Both the position numbers and the translations under genes were made by a program. From NCBI RefSeq assembly GCF_026151345.1, contig NZ_JAMQPR010000001.1, forward strand, positions 1,718,231 through 1,782,230: a stretch of 64,000 nt of DNA, written 5' to 3'. Origin of the DNA: Leptospira paudalimensis. GTDB taxonomy: Bacteria > Spirochaetota > Leptospiria > Leptospirales > Leptospiraceae. The notes beneath the pieces are model-generated. The model was not told where the DNA came from. It made no database searches and was given only the letters and a program-made list of their open reading frames with translations. Position 1 is the first letter of the stretch. Every line of letters starts with the position of its first letter. Of the stretch, positions 44,775 through 54,615 are shown in pieces.

Positions 44775-46699
44775 TATTTGTAGCTCCTTACGGCTAAGTG
44801 GATGTTTTCGTATTCGAGTTTTTCTCGGTGTTCTACTGGAGTTTTTCCTTCTCCTTGGTATTCCCAAGCCGATACGTGGCAGAATTTATCATCGTTACGT
44901 TTTGCTTCGCCATCTTCCGTTTGGTGTTCTTCGCGGAAGTGACCACCACAAGATTCTTCTCTAGTGAGTGCATCAAGACACATCAATTCACCAAATTCTA
45001 AGAAGTCAGCAACACGACCTGCTTTTTCTAACTCTTGGTTGAGTTCCGAACCAGAACCTGCAACTTTTACATTTTTCCAGAATTCCTCACGGAGTTCAGG
45101 GATTTTTTTCAAAGCATCTTTTAGGCCTTTTTCGTTTCTTGCCATACCACATTGGTCCCACATGATCTTTCCAAGTGCTCTATGGAAATCATCTGGTGTT
45201 TTATTACCATTGATAGAGAGGAATTTGTTTGTCATTTCACGAACACGAGCTTCCGCTTCTTTGAATTCAGGGCGGTCTGTGGAAATGTTTTTGGCTCCTT
45301 CTTTGGCAAAATAATCACCAATTGTATAAGGAATCACAAAGTATCCATCGGCAAGACCTTGCATCAGAGCGGATGCTCCTAAACGGTTCGCACCATGGTC
45401 AGAGAAGTTTGCTTCTCCAAGAACATGAAGGCCAGGGATATTGGACATGAGGTTATAATCCACCCAAAGGCCACCCATCGTGTAGTGAACCGCAGGGTAA
45501 ATTCGCATTGGCACTTTGTATGGGTTCTCTCCCGTGATGCGCTCATACATTTGGAAGAGGTTGTCGTAACGGTCAGCAACGACATTTTCTCCCAATCGTT
45601 TGATGGAATCAGAAAAATCCAAATACACACCAAGGCGTTTGTCCCCAACTTTTGGGCCTACACCAAGACCATTGTCACACGCTTCTTTTGCAGAACGCGA
45701 TGAAATATCACGAGGAGCAAGGTTACCGTAAGAAGGGTATTTTCTTTCTAGGTAATAATCTCTTTCTTCCTCTGGGATTTCGTGAGGAGGGCGAAGGTCA
45801 TCCTTTTTCTTTGGAACCCAAACACGTCCGTCATTTCGAAGGGATTCCGACATCAGAGTGAGCTTCGATTGGTAGTCTCCCGATTGTGGGATACAAGTTG
45901 GGTGGATTTGAGTGTAACAAGGGTTTGCAAACGCTGCCCCTTTTTTATATGCACGGTAAGTTGCTGTTACGTTGGAACCTTTTGCATTGGTAGAAAGGTA
46001 AAAAACGTTTCCGTAACCACCGGAAGCCAAAATCACCGCATCCCCAGCATGAGAAGAAATTTCACCCGTTACTAAATCACGAACGACAATCCCTTTGGCA
46101 TGGCCATCAACAAGCACTAACTCTAACATCTCTGTTCTTGCGTACATTTTCACCGCACCACGAGAGATTTGTTTTTCTAGAGCAGAGTAAGCACCAAGGA
46201 GTAACTGTTGGCCAGTTTGGCCTTTTGCATAAAACGTACGAGAAACTTGGGCTCCACCAAACGAACGGTTGGAGAGAGTTCCACCATATTCACGGGCAAA
46301 CGGAACACCTTGTGCCACACATTGGTCAATGATGTTTGTAGATACTTGTGCCAAACGATATACGTTAGCTTCTCTAGCACGGAAGTCCCCACCTTTTACA
46401 GTGTCATAAAACAATCTGTAAACAGAGTCACCGTCGTTTTGGTAGTTCTTTGCAGCATTGATTCCACCTTGTGCCGCAATGGAGTGAGCTCGTCTTGGGC
46501 TATCTTGGAAACAAAATACGGATACTTGGTAACCAAGTTCGGAAAGAGTTGCTGCAGCGGATGCACCAGCAAGACCTGTTCCTACAATAATTACTTTGTA
46601 TTTACGTTTGTTAGCTGGATTGACTAATTTAATATCTTGTTTGTGTTTGTCCCATTTTTGTTCTAATGGGCCTGATGGTATTTTTGAATCTAATTTCAT
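44774..46699 (-). CDS. sdhA: Succinate dehydrogenase/fumarate reductase flavoprotein subunit
   Basis: A 641-residue flavoprotein carrying covalent FAD and oxidising succinate to fumarate. FAD-binding [17 protein letters not shown] lies near 36, [15 protein letters not shown] near 70 (the His that binds FAD). Active-site strands include the [11 protein letters not shown] stretch and [13 protein letters not shown]. Length is longer than E. coli SdhA (588), as in type B enzymes. It lies between sdhC (18 bases upstream) and sdhB (one-base overlap). As a type B enzyme it could work with menaquinone. Confidence 0.96.
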   Translation of the reverse strand: MKLDSKIPSGPLEQKWDKHKQDIKLVNPANKRKYKVIIVGTGLAGASAAATLSELGYQVSVFCFQDSPRRAHSIAAQGGINAAKNYQNDGDSVYRLFYDTVKGGDFRAREANVYRLAQVSTNIIDQCVAQGVPFAREYGGTLSNRSFGGAQVSRTFYAKGQTGQQLLLGAYSALEKQISRGAVKMYARTEMLELVLVDGHAKGIVVRDLVTGEISSHAGDAVILASGGYGNVFYLSTNAKGSNVTATYRAYKKGAAFANPCYTQIHPTCIPQSGDYQSKLTLMSESLRNDGRVWVPKKKDDLRPPHEIPEEERDYYLERKYPSYGNLAPRDISSRSAKEACDNGLGVGPKVGDKRLGVYLDFSDSIKRLGENVVADRYDNLFQMYERITGENPYKVPMRIYPAVHYTMGGLWVDYNLMSNIPGLHVLGEANFSDHGANRLGASALMQGLADGYFVIPYTIGDYFAKEGAKNISTDRPEFKEAEARVREMTNKFLSINGNKTPDDFHRALGKIMWDQCGMARNEKGLKDALKKIPELREEFWKNVKVAGSGSELNQELEKAGRVADFLEFGELMCLDALTREESCGGHFREEHQTEDGEAKRNDDKFCHVSAWEYQGEGKTPVEHREKLEYENIHLAVRSYK

Positions 46700-46717
46700 A
46701 TTCTCTCCTAAAACCCC

Positions 46718-47407
46718 TTAGCGAACATACCCGAGTAAAATCGAGAGTGGCATGGAACAATTTCCAACAAAAACGAGGAGCCCAAGTCCTGTGGATATTT
46801 TTTGAATTGTGGGATTGTGTTTTGGGGCAAGAATCCCAAGTGTTTGTAACATGGAACCCAATGCATGGGAAAAATGTAACGCAAGGAAAACCATAAAAAC
46901 AATATAACTAATTGCAATTGTTGGGTCTTGGAAACCAAGGATTACCATTGCATACACATCATGCACTACATCACCATTCTTTAGAATGTATTCGTGAGTG
47001 TAGTGCTCAGGGTTGGTATAACCCAATGTAAAGTGAGCTAAATGGTAAACAAGAAAGGTTAAAAGTAATAATCCACTGTAAGCCATCGTACGAGATGCGA
47101 ACGATGCCTGGATGGTTGTATTCTTTGCGTAAGAGACGGGTCTCGCAGAACTGTTTTCAAACTTCAGGAGAATGGCAGTGCATACGTGTCCAAAAAAAGC
47201 CACGATGAGTCCAATCCGTGCTACCCAAAGAAGGGGTCCTAAATCTTTGAGAAACTTTGCGTAGGTGTTTAATTTTTCTGGTCCTTGGAAAACTTGAAGG
47301 TTTCCGACCATGTGAAGGATCACGAATCCAAACCAGATAAATCCGGTAATGGCCATTATGATCTTCTTTCCAATTGAGGATCGAAAGAAGTCTAGACTCA
47401 ACGTCAT
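46718..47407 (-). CDS. sdhC: Succinate dehydrogenase cytochrome b subunit (type B SdhC)
   Basis: A 229-residue membrane anchor with five hydrophobic helices. His candidates for the two haem b groups include ILHMVGNLQ, VYHLAHF and LHFSHALG. The N-terminal SSIGKKIIMAITGFIWFGFVILH stretch is typical of the Bacteroidetes/Wolinella-like single-chain type B family. AGGAGCTC upstream of the ATG is a strong ribosome binding site. It is the first gene of sdhCAB. A sodium-independent, proton-coupled quinone reaction is expected from the family. Confidence 0.88.
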   Translation of the reverse strand: MTLSLDFFRSSIGKKIIMAITGFIWFGFVILHMVGNLQVFQGPEKLNTYAKFLKDLGPLLWVARIGLIVAFFGHVCTAILLKFENSSARPVSYAKNTTIQASFASRTMAYSGLLLLTFLVYHLAHFTLGYTNPEHYTHEYILKNGDVVHDVYAMVILGFQDPTIAISYIVFMVFLALHFSHALGSMLQTLGILAPKHNPTIQKISTGLGLLVFVGNCSMPLSILLGYVR

Positions 47408-47604
47408 TGAAGAGCTCCTGTTAGAGTATAGGTGTAAATTTTTCTATTACGTCCAGATTTAGACAGATTCCACTTTCCGTAAATTCATAAATCTTGGCAG
47501 GGTCAAAATGAGATATTGAGTTTGTTTCTCAATACAGAAGAGAAACGGAATGGAGTACGAAAAGGGATTGAGTTCCTTCTTCGGCAAAATAGGATAAACA
47601 AAGT

Positions 47605-48120
47605 TTGTTTACTCGCCAAGGGAAAAAACCCATTCCCACAATTTTCATCCAAAACCGCTTGTATTTGCCCTTATTTGTAACATGCCTTGTCTTCATTAGT
47701 TGTGGTCCCACTCGTGTTAAAACCAACTTAGATACAAGAAAAGAGTATCTAAGGGAGGTAGGTTTGCCCATCCTTGTTTCCATCCAACCCAGGCATAATA
47801 AGGAAAAAAAAGAACTTCAGCTTTTTATCAAAACCGAAAACCTAACAAAGATTAAGATTAACAAATTTCAGATTCTATTTTTTGCCAGTGACCAAAACCG
47901 TCAATTTTTGATTCCAGATGAGCAGAAAACTCCTGAACTCATTTGTTTGATTCCCAAAACAATCATGCCTGATACAATCTATAAATGCCATGTTGGACCC
48001 TTTGTTTATAGCCAGTTATGGGATTCAATTGCAATCCATTCGATCTCATTCACTACAGAAGACAAAGTTCGCCATGTGATCAGTGAAGATGACATCGATG
48101 ATGTTGTAATATGGCTTTGA
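47605..48120 (+). CDS. Hypothetical lipoprotein
   Basis: A 171-residue predicted lipoprotein. The hydrophobic segment LYLPLFVTCLVFISC ends in a Cys near 33. The mature part has a Lys/Glu-rich middle (RHNKEKKELQLFIKTENL) and beta-like strands near the C-terminus, possibly an immunoglobulin-like fold. The start is TTG with AGGA ten bases upstream, and no ATG is in frame. The TTG sits in a 15-base palindrome (AAACAAAGTTTGTTT, 47596-47610). It is divergent from sdhC. Function unknown. Confidence 0.65.
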   Translation: MFTRQGKKPIPTIFIQNRLYLPLFVTCLVFISCGPTRVKTNLDTRKEYLREVGLPILVSIQPRHNKEKKELQLFIKTENLTKIKINKFQILFFASDQNRQFLIPDEQKTPELICLIPKTIMPDTIYKCHVGPFVYSQLWDSIAIHSISFTTEDKVRHVISEDDIDDVVIWL

Positions 48121-48188
48121 TCATAAAATAATTACAGTACAGGCGAACAAATTGTTACACAAGAATTGAATGGTTTCATCCATTCGCC

Positions 48189-48217
48189 TTGACAACGGAT
48201 ACGAGTGAAAATACCGT
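48189..48217 (+). promoter_or_regulatory. Possible promoter of the SulP-carbonic anhydrase gene
   Basis: TTGACA (48189-48194) and TACCGT (48212-48217) are 17 bases apart. The -35 is perfect and the -10 weak. The ATG at 48230 would lie about six bases from the start site, making a nearly leaderless message. A small hairpin (GAATGG/CCATTC, 48168-48185) lies upstream. Confidence 0.35.
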
Positions 48218-48229
48218 TTCTAGACCGTT

Positions 48230-50425
48230 ATGTTTTCCCATTTAAAACAAGACATTCCCTCTGGACTCGTTGTATTTTTAGTAGCTCTTCCTCTTTGTTT
48301 AGGTGTCGCACTTGCATGTGGTGCACCATTATTATCAGGAGTGATCTCTGGTATCATTGGAGGAATTGTTGTTGGTTTCCTTAGTCATTCTAGAACAAGT
48401 GTGAGTGGTCCTGCTGCTGGCCTTGTTACGTTGGTTCTTGCCGCAACGACTGCATTAGGCGATTACCAAACATTTTTATTGTCTGTATTTTTGGCAGGTT
48501 TTATTCAGATAGGACTTGGAATTTTAAGACTTGGTTTTATCGCAAATTACGTACCTTCCAATGTTATCCAAGGATTACTTGCATCCATCGGGATCATCCT
48601 GATACTCAAACAAATTCCTCACTCTGTCGGATTTGATATCAATCCAGAAGAAGATTTTATTTTTTTCCAAAGGGATGGAGAAAATACATTTTCAGAATTA
48701 TTGAACATACACAAATATTTTTCCTGGGGAGCAGTGACCATCTCTACGATCTCTTTGTCACTGATGTTTGTGTATGATAAATTAAAATGGGAACAACTTA
48801 GATACATTCCTTCTCCGATTTTAGTGATTCTCATCGGAATTATCTGGAACCAGATTTTTAAAAAGTTTTTACCAGAATTTTATCTGACAGAAAAACATTT
48901 AGTTACAATTCCCAATGTGAGTAACTGGGAGAGTATTTTTGTTTTTCCCAATTTTTCGATGATTGGCCAATCCGAAGTTTGGTATTTTGCCTTTACCATT
49001 GCGACATTCACTACCTTGGAAACATTACTGAACCTAGATGCTGTCGAACGAATTGACCCACACAAAAGACTCTCATCACCTAACCGTGAACTAATGGCAC
49101 AAGGAGTAGGGAATAGTTTATCTGGGCTCATTGGCGGACTTCCCATCACTTCCGTCATTGTCAGAAGTTCTGTGAATATTTATGCAGGAGCAGAAACAAA
49201 ATTATCCACAATGGTTCATGGGGTTTTACTCGCCATGAGTATTCTATTTCTAAGTTCCTCATTGAATCTGATTCCACTTTGTTCTTTAGCAGTGGTACTT
49301 GTTGTCACTGGCTTCAAACTCACAAACTTTTCAGTGTATAAATCATTATATAAAAAGGGCCTTTACCAATTTTTACCTTTTATCACAACCATTCTTGCCA
49401 TTATTTTTACAGACTTATTAACGGGTGTGCTAATTGGACTTTGTATTAGTTTCATTTTTATCTTAAAAAATAATTATAAAAATCCATTTTCTGTTGAAAC
49501 CGAAAACTTAAATATCGGCGAAACAATCCGGATTGAATTACCAAATCAAGTTTCCTTTTTAAACAAGGCCTCCATCAAAGACACACTTTGGTCATTGCCT
49601 GATCATGCAAAACTCATAGTAGATGCCTCCAATTGTAATTTTATTGATCACGATATTTTAGAGGTATTAGAGGAATTTAAATCAGTAGTGGCTTTAGAAA
49701 AAAACATCCAATTGAATTTAGTTGGTGTGAAAGACCACTATGAACTGAGTGACCAAGTGCAATTTGTAAACATCTTAGATAAAGAAGCACAACAAAAGTT
49801 AACACCTGATGAAATTCTTGAATTCTTACAACGGGGAAACGAACGTTTCGTAAAAGGTAAATGGTCCGAAAAGTATTTTAAACACCAAGTAAACGCGACT
49901 GCCTTTGGTCAAAATCCAATTGCAGTTGTCCTTTCTTGCATTGATTCAAGAACAAGTCCAGAAATTATCTTTGATGCAGGGCTTGGTGATATCATTTCTA
50001 TTCGGATTGCAGGAAATATCGTAAACCAAGAAATCCTTGGAAGTTTAGAATTGTCATGTGCCAAAATTGGAACCAAACTCATTGTCGTACTTGGACATTC
50101 CAATTGTGGTGCTGTATCCAGTGCAATTTATGCGTTAAAAGATGGTAACATAGCAAGTATCACTAACAAAATTGACAAAGCCATTGGGACATCCGATCCA
50201 AGCTCAAAACGATCAAATCTAGGAAACGAACATATATTTAATCATGTCGTAAAAACCAATGTGTTAAATTCGATTGATGAAATCTTAGGTTCGAGTGAAT
50301 TTCTAAAACGAAAGGTAGATGAAGGTGAATATAAGATTGTACCAGCATTTTATGATACATCTTCTGGCGAAGTTCAGTTTTTTCATTCTGTCCAAACTTC
50401 ACCAAAAAGTGAATCAATCTTTTAA
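48230..50425 (+). CDS. SulP anion transporter fused to STAS and beta-carbonic anhydrase
   Basis: A 731-residue inner-membrane fusion. Residues about 1-420 are a SulP transporter with 12-14 helices (MFSHLKQDIPSGLVVF; SGPAAGLVTLVL). About 425-530 is a STAS domain (LIVDASNCNFIDHDILE). About 545-720 is a beta-carbonic anhydrase with zinc motifs SCIDSRTSPE and GHSNCGAV, so CO2/bicarbonate interconversion looks intact. SulP-STAS-carbonic anhydrase fusions are known from other bacteria and suggest bicarbonate uptake coupled to hydration. The TAA lies in a short palindrome and doxX follows three bases away in convergence. Confidence 0.92.
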   Translation: MFSHLKQDIPSGLVVFLVALPLCLGVALACGAPLLSGVISGIIGGIVVGFLSHSRTSVSGPAAGLVTLVLAATTALGDYQTFLLSVFLAGFIQIGLGILRLGFIANYVPSNVIQGLLASIGIILILKQIPHSVGFDINPEEDFIFFQRDGENTFSELLNIHKYFSWGAVTISTISLSLMFVYDKLKWEQLRYIPSPILVILIGIIWNQIFKKFLPEFYLTEKHLVTIPNVSNWESIFVFPNFSMIGQSEVWYFAFTIATFTTLETLLNLDAVERIDPHKRLSSPNRELMAQGVGNSLSGLIGGLPITSVIVRSSVNIYAGAETKLSTMVHGVLLAMSILFLSSSLNLIPLCSLAVVLVVTGFKLTNFSVYKSLYKKGLYQFLPFITTILAIIFTDLLTGVLIGLCISFIFILKNNYKNPFSVETENLNIGETIRIELPNQVSFLNKASIKDTLWSLPDHAKLIVDASNCNFIDHDILEVLEEFKSVVALEKNIQLNLVGVKDHYELSDQVQFVNILDKEAQQKLTPDEILEFLQRGNERFVKGKWSEKYFKHQVNATAFGQNPIAVVLSCIDSRTSPEIIFDAGLGDIISIRIAGNIVNQEILGSLELSCAKIGTKLIVVLGHSNCGAVSSAIYALKDGNIASITNKIDKAIGTSDPSSKRSNLGNEHIFNHVVKTNVLNSIDEILGSSEFLKRKVDEGEYKIVPAFYDTSSGEVQFFHSVQTSPKSESIF

Positions 50426-50428
50426 AGA

Positions 50429-50815
50429 TTAAACTTTATGAACTGGTACAAACAACGGTTTGTAAGCAGAACGATTGTAATACGCTAAAAATGCATTTGC
50501 AATAACGACAAAAATTCCAACCGGTAATCCATCATGAGCAATCATCAAGTGAACAAAAAAGATATTGATCACCACTGGTGCAATTACAACAGAAGCTAAA
50601 GGTACAAATCTTCCCGATAAAAAAGCTAGGGCACAAACAAGTTCCGTTACTTTAATCAATGTTAATAAATAACCAGTGGCCTTCATGCCATCATTGAATA
50701 TCTTGATGTTTCCAGTCACTTCAGGTTGTTGAACTAAATCGAATAATACAACAACTGAAGAAAATAAAAACAAGGCACCTAACAATAGGCGAACGACTAG
50801 ATACAAAACCTTCAT
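50429..50815 (-). CDS. DoxX-family membrane protein
   Basis: A 128-residue four-helix integral membrane protein. Features are the N-terminal LVVRLLLGALFLFSS, the helix 2 VTELVCALAFLSGRF and PLASVVIAPVVINIFFVHL near 85. DoxX proteins have varied and poorly defined roles (quinone-linked or stress-related redox systems). Length is typical. It converges on the SulP gene. The direction of any functional link is unclear. Confidence 0.82.
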   Translation of the reverse strand: MKVLYLVVRLLLGALFLFSSVVVLFDLVQQPEVTGNIKIFNDGMKATGYLLTLIKVTELVCALAFLSGRFVPLASVVIAPVVINIFFVHLMIAHDGLPVGIFVVIANAFLAYYNRSAYKPLFVPVHKV

Positions 50816-51021
50816 AAATTACTCCTTTAATACTTTCACAATGGGAAATGTGATTCACTTTCAGAAAAAGACTGCCCATTAGAAAATATCTACCAAATCT
50901 AATGGAATAGGGTTCTCATTTCCAGTCACAATTTTTGGATTTATTCTAATTTTACTCATTTTTTTGGAAGAGTTGGCAATATAATTCCTCCTTTTCGGCA
51001 TTGATACTTTAGGAATTCTCA

Positions 51022-51627
51022 ATGAAAATCCGAAGTTTCCCACTTTATCTACTGGTTTTCTCCTTAAATGTTTGCCAAACGATCCAAACAAACGATCCAG
51101 AGCGCTTTCAGTCCAAAGAATCAAAATCTTCTTTCACACTCCAATACGAAATGGACTTACCAACAACGGTTTTGAAGGTAGGACCAAATCTAGAAATTTC
51201 AATCGGTAAATTTGCGTTACATTCCTTCAATCGCTTGGCTTCTCAGATATTCAATGTTAGCTCCTATAAGGCAAGAAAAGAGAATGATCCAATCGAGCCA
51301 GGTACCATCATTCTCCGAAAAGTCCAAGTCAATCGATCCATGGTATTTGAAGAAGGAACGACAAAATTCCAACATGCAACCTTTGCCTCCATTGTTGAAT
51401 TTTTGTTTGTAAAAGAATCAGGTGAAACATACAGAATCCTCGGACAATCAGATCCAATCCAAACCGATACCATTCCATTCTCAGCAAATGATAAAGATTC
51501 AGAAGAAAAAATTGCGAGTACCATCCAGTCAGCCATTGAAATTGGCCTGAAAAAAATCATCCAACCCAGGGAAGATTGGAAATGGGATGGTCGCCAAATG
51601 ATGTTCCAACAAGGAAATGGAAATTAA
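51022..51627 (+). CDS. Hypothetical lipoprotein
   Basis: A 201-residue predicted lipoprotein. The signal peptide MKIRSFPLYLLVFSLNVCQ has Cys near 18 in a relaxed lipobox. The mature part has beta-strand-rich segments and a helical C-terminal half ending in a Trp/Gln-rich tail (WKWDGRQMMFQQGN). No recognised domain. It stands alone, with long non-coding sequence on both sides. Leptospira encode many such lineage-specific lipoproteins. Confidence 0.7.
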   Translation: MKIRSFPLYLLVFSLNVCQTIQTNDPERFQSKESKSSFTLQYEMDLPTTVLKVGPNLEISIGKFALHSFNRLASQIFNVSSYKARKENDPIEPGTIILRKVQVNRSMVFEEGTTKFQHATFASIVEFLFVKESGETYRILGQSDPIQTDTIPFSANDKDSEEKIASTIQSAIEIGLKKIIQPREDWKWDGRQMMFQQGNGN

Positions 51628-51961
51628 GAAAAACCCAATGCCATCCTCATTACCGTCTGAACCAGGTTTTTTGTAATCCTTTTTGTAAAGTATGTACCAA
51701 GACAAAAGTGTTTTACCGATGTGCCTTTCTATACATCAATCGCCCGTATCTAATGCGACATAATACTAATTATGGGAAGCAACTCACTGCATCACGTAAT
51801 AATCTACTCGAAACACTAGTCGTTGCATCATCTTAAAATCGACTCCAAATTAGATAAGGAAACGATTCTCACATATACCTAGGATCATTCCATCCAATCA
51901 GAAAGGTTTCCATGTTTCATGTTTCCTATCTGATCTAATTTTCTTGGAAACAGGTGTGAAT
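51628..51961. other. 334-base non-coding stretch with inverted repeats
   Basis: No gene is supported here. The ORFs present have unusual amino-acid content and no start support. The stretch holds several inverted repeats: CATAAT/ATTATG hairpin (51759-51774), TATCTAAT (51747-51754) against ATTAGATA (51849-51856), and ATTAGATAAGGAAAC (51849-51863) against GTTTCCTATCTGATCTAAT (51921-51939, with a four-base insert). This could be a small structured RNA, a dispersed repeat or a remnant of a mobile element. I cannot decide. Confidence 0.4.
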
Positions 51962-52459
51962 TCAAACTACCTTTGAGAGGGTTTCCAAATACTTTGTCAG
52001 ATTTCCAACATGTTGTTTTCCACCTTCAATCGCTCCATATTTTTGGTTCACACGCTCTAATTCTTGTTTTGTGGAAAACACTTGCACCATAGTAAGATTT
52101 GTGCACTTTCCATGATTCGTAGGCTCAAATACAATTTCAGACTGAAAATTGACATCTTCGTCTCCCTCTCCATCACCAATGTGTTGGTAAGAGATCAAAC
52201 GAGGTTTTTCAATTTTTAAGAATTGGATTTTGTTTTTATAATCGCGACCATCTGGTCCATGCATCACAAATTCAAAAAATCCTCCATTCCTAAAATCAAA
52301 TGATATGACTGTCAGAGTAAAACCATCTGGTCCCCACCATTCTTTTAAGTGGATTGGATCTGACCAAACATCAAATAATAATTCGTTTGAAACTTCAAAA
52401 TACTTTCGATAGATCACTTGGTTCTCTGTAATTTCTGTTTTTAATTCTGTTGAGGTCAT
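51962..52459 (-). CDS. SRPBCC/AHSA1-domain protein
   Basis: A 165-residue START-like (AHSA1) domain protein. [30 protein letters not shown] is the classic N-terminal motif, and the C-terminal helix [23 protein letters not shown] matches. These proteins bind small hydrophobic ligands or, in some cases, help Hsp90-like systems, and they are often paired with ArsR regulators. It overlaps the ArsR gene by ATGA, so the pair is one transcript. Ligand unknown. Confidence 0.9.
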   Translation of the reverse strand: MTSTELKTEITENQVIYRKYFEVSNELLFDVWSDPIHLKEWWGPDGFTLTVISFDFRNGGFFEFVMHGPDGRDYKNKIQFLKIEKPRLISYQHIGDGEGDEDVNFQSEIVFEPTNHGKCTNLTMVQVFSTKQELERVNQKYGAIEGGKQHVGNLTKYLETLSKVV

Positions 52460-52776
52460 ATTGTTTTTCCTTTTTTTAGTTTTAATGCATAACGTTCTAA
52501 CCGGTTTAAACGTTTACTCCAATCGGCTCTCACTTTCATAATCAATTCTTCCATTTCAGAGAAACCATCCAAATTGACAGAATAGATTCTTTTTTGAGCT
52601 TCTTTTTTTACATTCAATAATTTTAATTCTCTTAACAACTGTAAGTGTTGTGAGATCGCCGGAGCACTGATGGAGAAATGATGCGAAATGGCAGTGGAAG
52701 TCATCTCACCATTTTTTGCGACAAGGAGTATGATTTCACGTCTCGTATCATCACCCAGAGCTAAAAAACTATTCAT
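52456..52776 (-). CDS. ArsR-family winged-helix regulator
   Basis: A 106-residue winged-helix DNA-binding repressor. [36 protein letters not shown]... with [22 protein letters not shown] is the ArsR HTH. No Cys metal-binding motif is present, so it is probably not a metal sensor. It is the first gene of a two-gene operon with the AHSA1 partner. In this common pairing the regulator controls its own operon and the partner is induced. Repeats upstream (52801-52834) may be its operator. Confidence 0.9.
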   Translation of the reverse strand: MNSFLALGDDTRREIILLVAKNGEMTSTAISHHFSISAPAISQHLQLLRELKLLNVKKEAQKRIYSVNLDGFSEMEELIMKVRADWSKRLNRLERYALKLKKGKTI

Positions 52777-53118
52777 ACTAAATAGTTATGTAAATTGAAC
52801 TTAATTAAGTCAATCTTTAATTAAGTAATTACTTCATAAAATAAATGCAAAATAATAAATCGAATTCTCTATGTTTCTCTTCCATCAAATTTTCCAAAAT
52901 CAGATCTTCTTTGAACATATACCACCTATGTTCCCTAATGGAACTCTGGTTTTAGAATGAATCTGATTATGAATCTTGAAACCAAATTACCTTTTTCATC
53001 TTCTTTATGTTTTTTTGATTGCAAATGTAAGTAGAATTGATTGAATTTTCTTCCAAAGATTAAAAACGGAACATTGTTCAACCCAATGAATTCGGTGTTT
53101 TAGGAATGAGGAAAGCAA
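52777..53118. promoter_or_regulatory. Intergenic control region with ArsR-operator candidates
   Basis: This 342-base AT-rich stretch separates the divergent ArsR and monooxygenase genes. Two direct repeats TTAATTAAGT (52801-52810 and 52817-52826) lie close to the ArsR start, the second overlapping a perfect palindrome AAGTAATTACTT (52823-52834). ACTAAATAGT (52777-52786) abuts the ArsR ATG. They are plausible sites for the ArsR protein. The rest shows no gene. Confidence 0.45.
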
Positions 53119-54585
53119 ATGGCCAATCAAACAATCAGGGATCCAAAAGTTGTCATCATAGGCGCTGGAATGACAGGTATCCTACTCGCAATTGAATTCA
53201 ATCGGATCGGTGTGAAAGACATTACAATTTTAGAAAAAAAACATGATTTGGGAGGAACTTGGAGGGAAAACACTTACCCAGGCGTGGCTTGTGATATCCC
53301 TGCGCATATGTATACTTATAGTTTTGCACCCAATCCTGAATGGAGCCATCGGTTTGCACATGGAGATGAAATCCATGCCTATTTCAAACGTGTGAGTGAT
53401 GAATATAAAATCACACCCAAAATTCACTTTAACGAAGCGGTCACAGAAGCATCTTACCAAAATGGAAAGTGGACTACAAAAACTTCCAAAGGAAATACAT
53501 ATGTTTCTGATTTCCTCATCTCAGCCACTGGTATCTTACACCACCCAGCAAAACCAAACATCCCGGGACTCGAAAGTTTTAACGGAAAATGTTTTCACAC
53601 TGCAGAATGGGATCATTCGGTCAATTTAGAAGGAAAACGAATTGGGATCATTGGAACTGGATCCACTGCAGCACAAGTCATTCCTGAGATGATCAAAGTT
53701 GGAAAAAAAGTTTCGGTTTTCCAAAGGACACCACAGTGGATTGTCAAAGTTCCTGATACAACCTATACGGAAGCTGACAAAATAAAATGGAGAAAGGAAC
53801 CTAATATTCTCAAACGATTCCATAAATGGTATACGTTTGCAGTGGAACAAACATTTTCAAAAGCAGTGATTGGTAAAAAAATCCCCCATTTACTCATGAG
53901 TTTTTTGTGCAAAAGGAATTTACGAACTTCCATCAAAGACCCAGTTCTAAGAAAAAAACTAACTCCAAATTACCGAGTTGGTTGCAAACGTGTGATTGTA
54001 AATTCCACATTCTATGATGCCATCCAAAAACCAAATGCAGATTTGGTGACAGAGGGAATTGAAAAAATTACAGAAAAGGGTGTCGTCACAAAGGATGGGA
54101 CATTACACGAATTGGATGTATTGATATTGGCAACGGGATTCCATCCATTTAATTTTATGCGCCCGATGAACTTAACGGGAGAAAATGGAGTCTCAATCGA
54201 GTCTGTTTGGAAAAAGAAAGTACAAGCATACCGCTCCCTCTTTATCCCTCACTTCCCTAATTTTGTTTTGATGTTAGGACCAAACACGCCGATTGGAAAC
54301 TTTTCCGTGATCGCCATGAGTGAAGTCCAAACAAAGTACATCATCAAAATCATCGAAGATTGGAGAAAAGGAAAATTTAATGCCATTGATGCAAAGGAAG
54401 AAGCCTTACAACGATTTGCCGCTTATCTCAAAAAAGGAATGGTTGGCACAGTATGGCTCGGTGGTTGCCAAAGTTGGTATTTGGATCCAGATGGAGATCC
54501 TGCGATGTGGCCTTATACTTGGAGTCGTTGGGAAAAAGAAATGAAATCTCCCGATTACCAAGATTTTAACTTAACCACAACTTAA
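53119..54585 (+). CDS. Flavin-containing Baeyer-Villiger-type monooxygenase
   Basis: A 488-residue NAD(P)H/FAD-dependent monooxygenase. Two Rossmann motifs are present: VVIIGAGMTGILLA near 12 (FAD) and GIIGTGSTAAQVIPE near 175 (NADP). The Baeyer-Villiger fingerprint is FNGKCFHTAEWD near 160. Length fits family 1 BVMOs/flavin monooxygenases, which insert oxygen into ketones or oxidise N and S groups. Substrate unknown. GAGGAAAG upstream supports the ATG. It is divergent from the ArsR/AHSA1 pair with a long spacer. Confidence 0.9.
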   Translation: MANQTIRDPKVVIIGAGMTGILLAIEFNRIGVKDITILEKKHDLGGTWRENTYPGVACDIPAHMYTYSFAPNPEWSHRFAHGDEIHAYFKRVSDEYKITPKIHFNEAVTEASYQNGKWTTKTSKGNTYVSDFLISATGILHHPAKPNIPGLESFNGKCFHTAEWDHSVNLEGKRIGIIGTGSTAAQVIPEMIKVGKKVSVFQRTPQWIVKVPDTTYTEADKIKWRKEPNILKRFHKWYTFAVEQTFSKAVIGKKIPHLLMSFLCKRNLRTSIKDPVLRKKLTPNYRVGCKRVIVNSTFYDAIQKPNADLVTEGIEKITEKGVVTKDGTLHELDVLILATGFHPFNFMRPMNLTGENGVSIESVWKKKVQAYRSLFIPHFPNFVLMLGPNTPIGNFSVIAMSEVQTKYIIKIIEDWRKGKFNAIDAKEEALQRFAAYLKKGMVGTVWLGGCQSWYLDPDGDPAMWPYTWSRWEKEMKSPDYQDFNLTTT

Positions 54586-54615
54586 ACTTTTTATAAAATC
54601 CTAAACAACATTTTT

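Noticed and set aside
44774..44867. N-terminal extension of sdhB
   Set aside because: The extra Arg-rich residues come from the sdhA frame end; ATG at 44774 has the ribosome binding site.
50416..50430. Palindrome AATCTTTTAAAGATT as terminator
   Set aside because: Only 7-bp, AT-only stem with one-base centre; too weak to call.
51576..51836. 86-aa ORF after the lipoprotein
   Set aside because: It overlaps the lipoprotein gene end in another frame and is Cys/Asn/His-rich without a start signal. The area is better explained by structured non-coding sequence.
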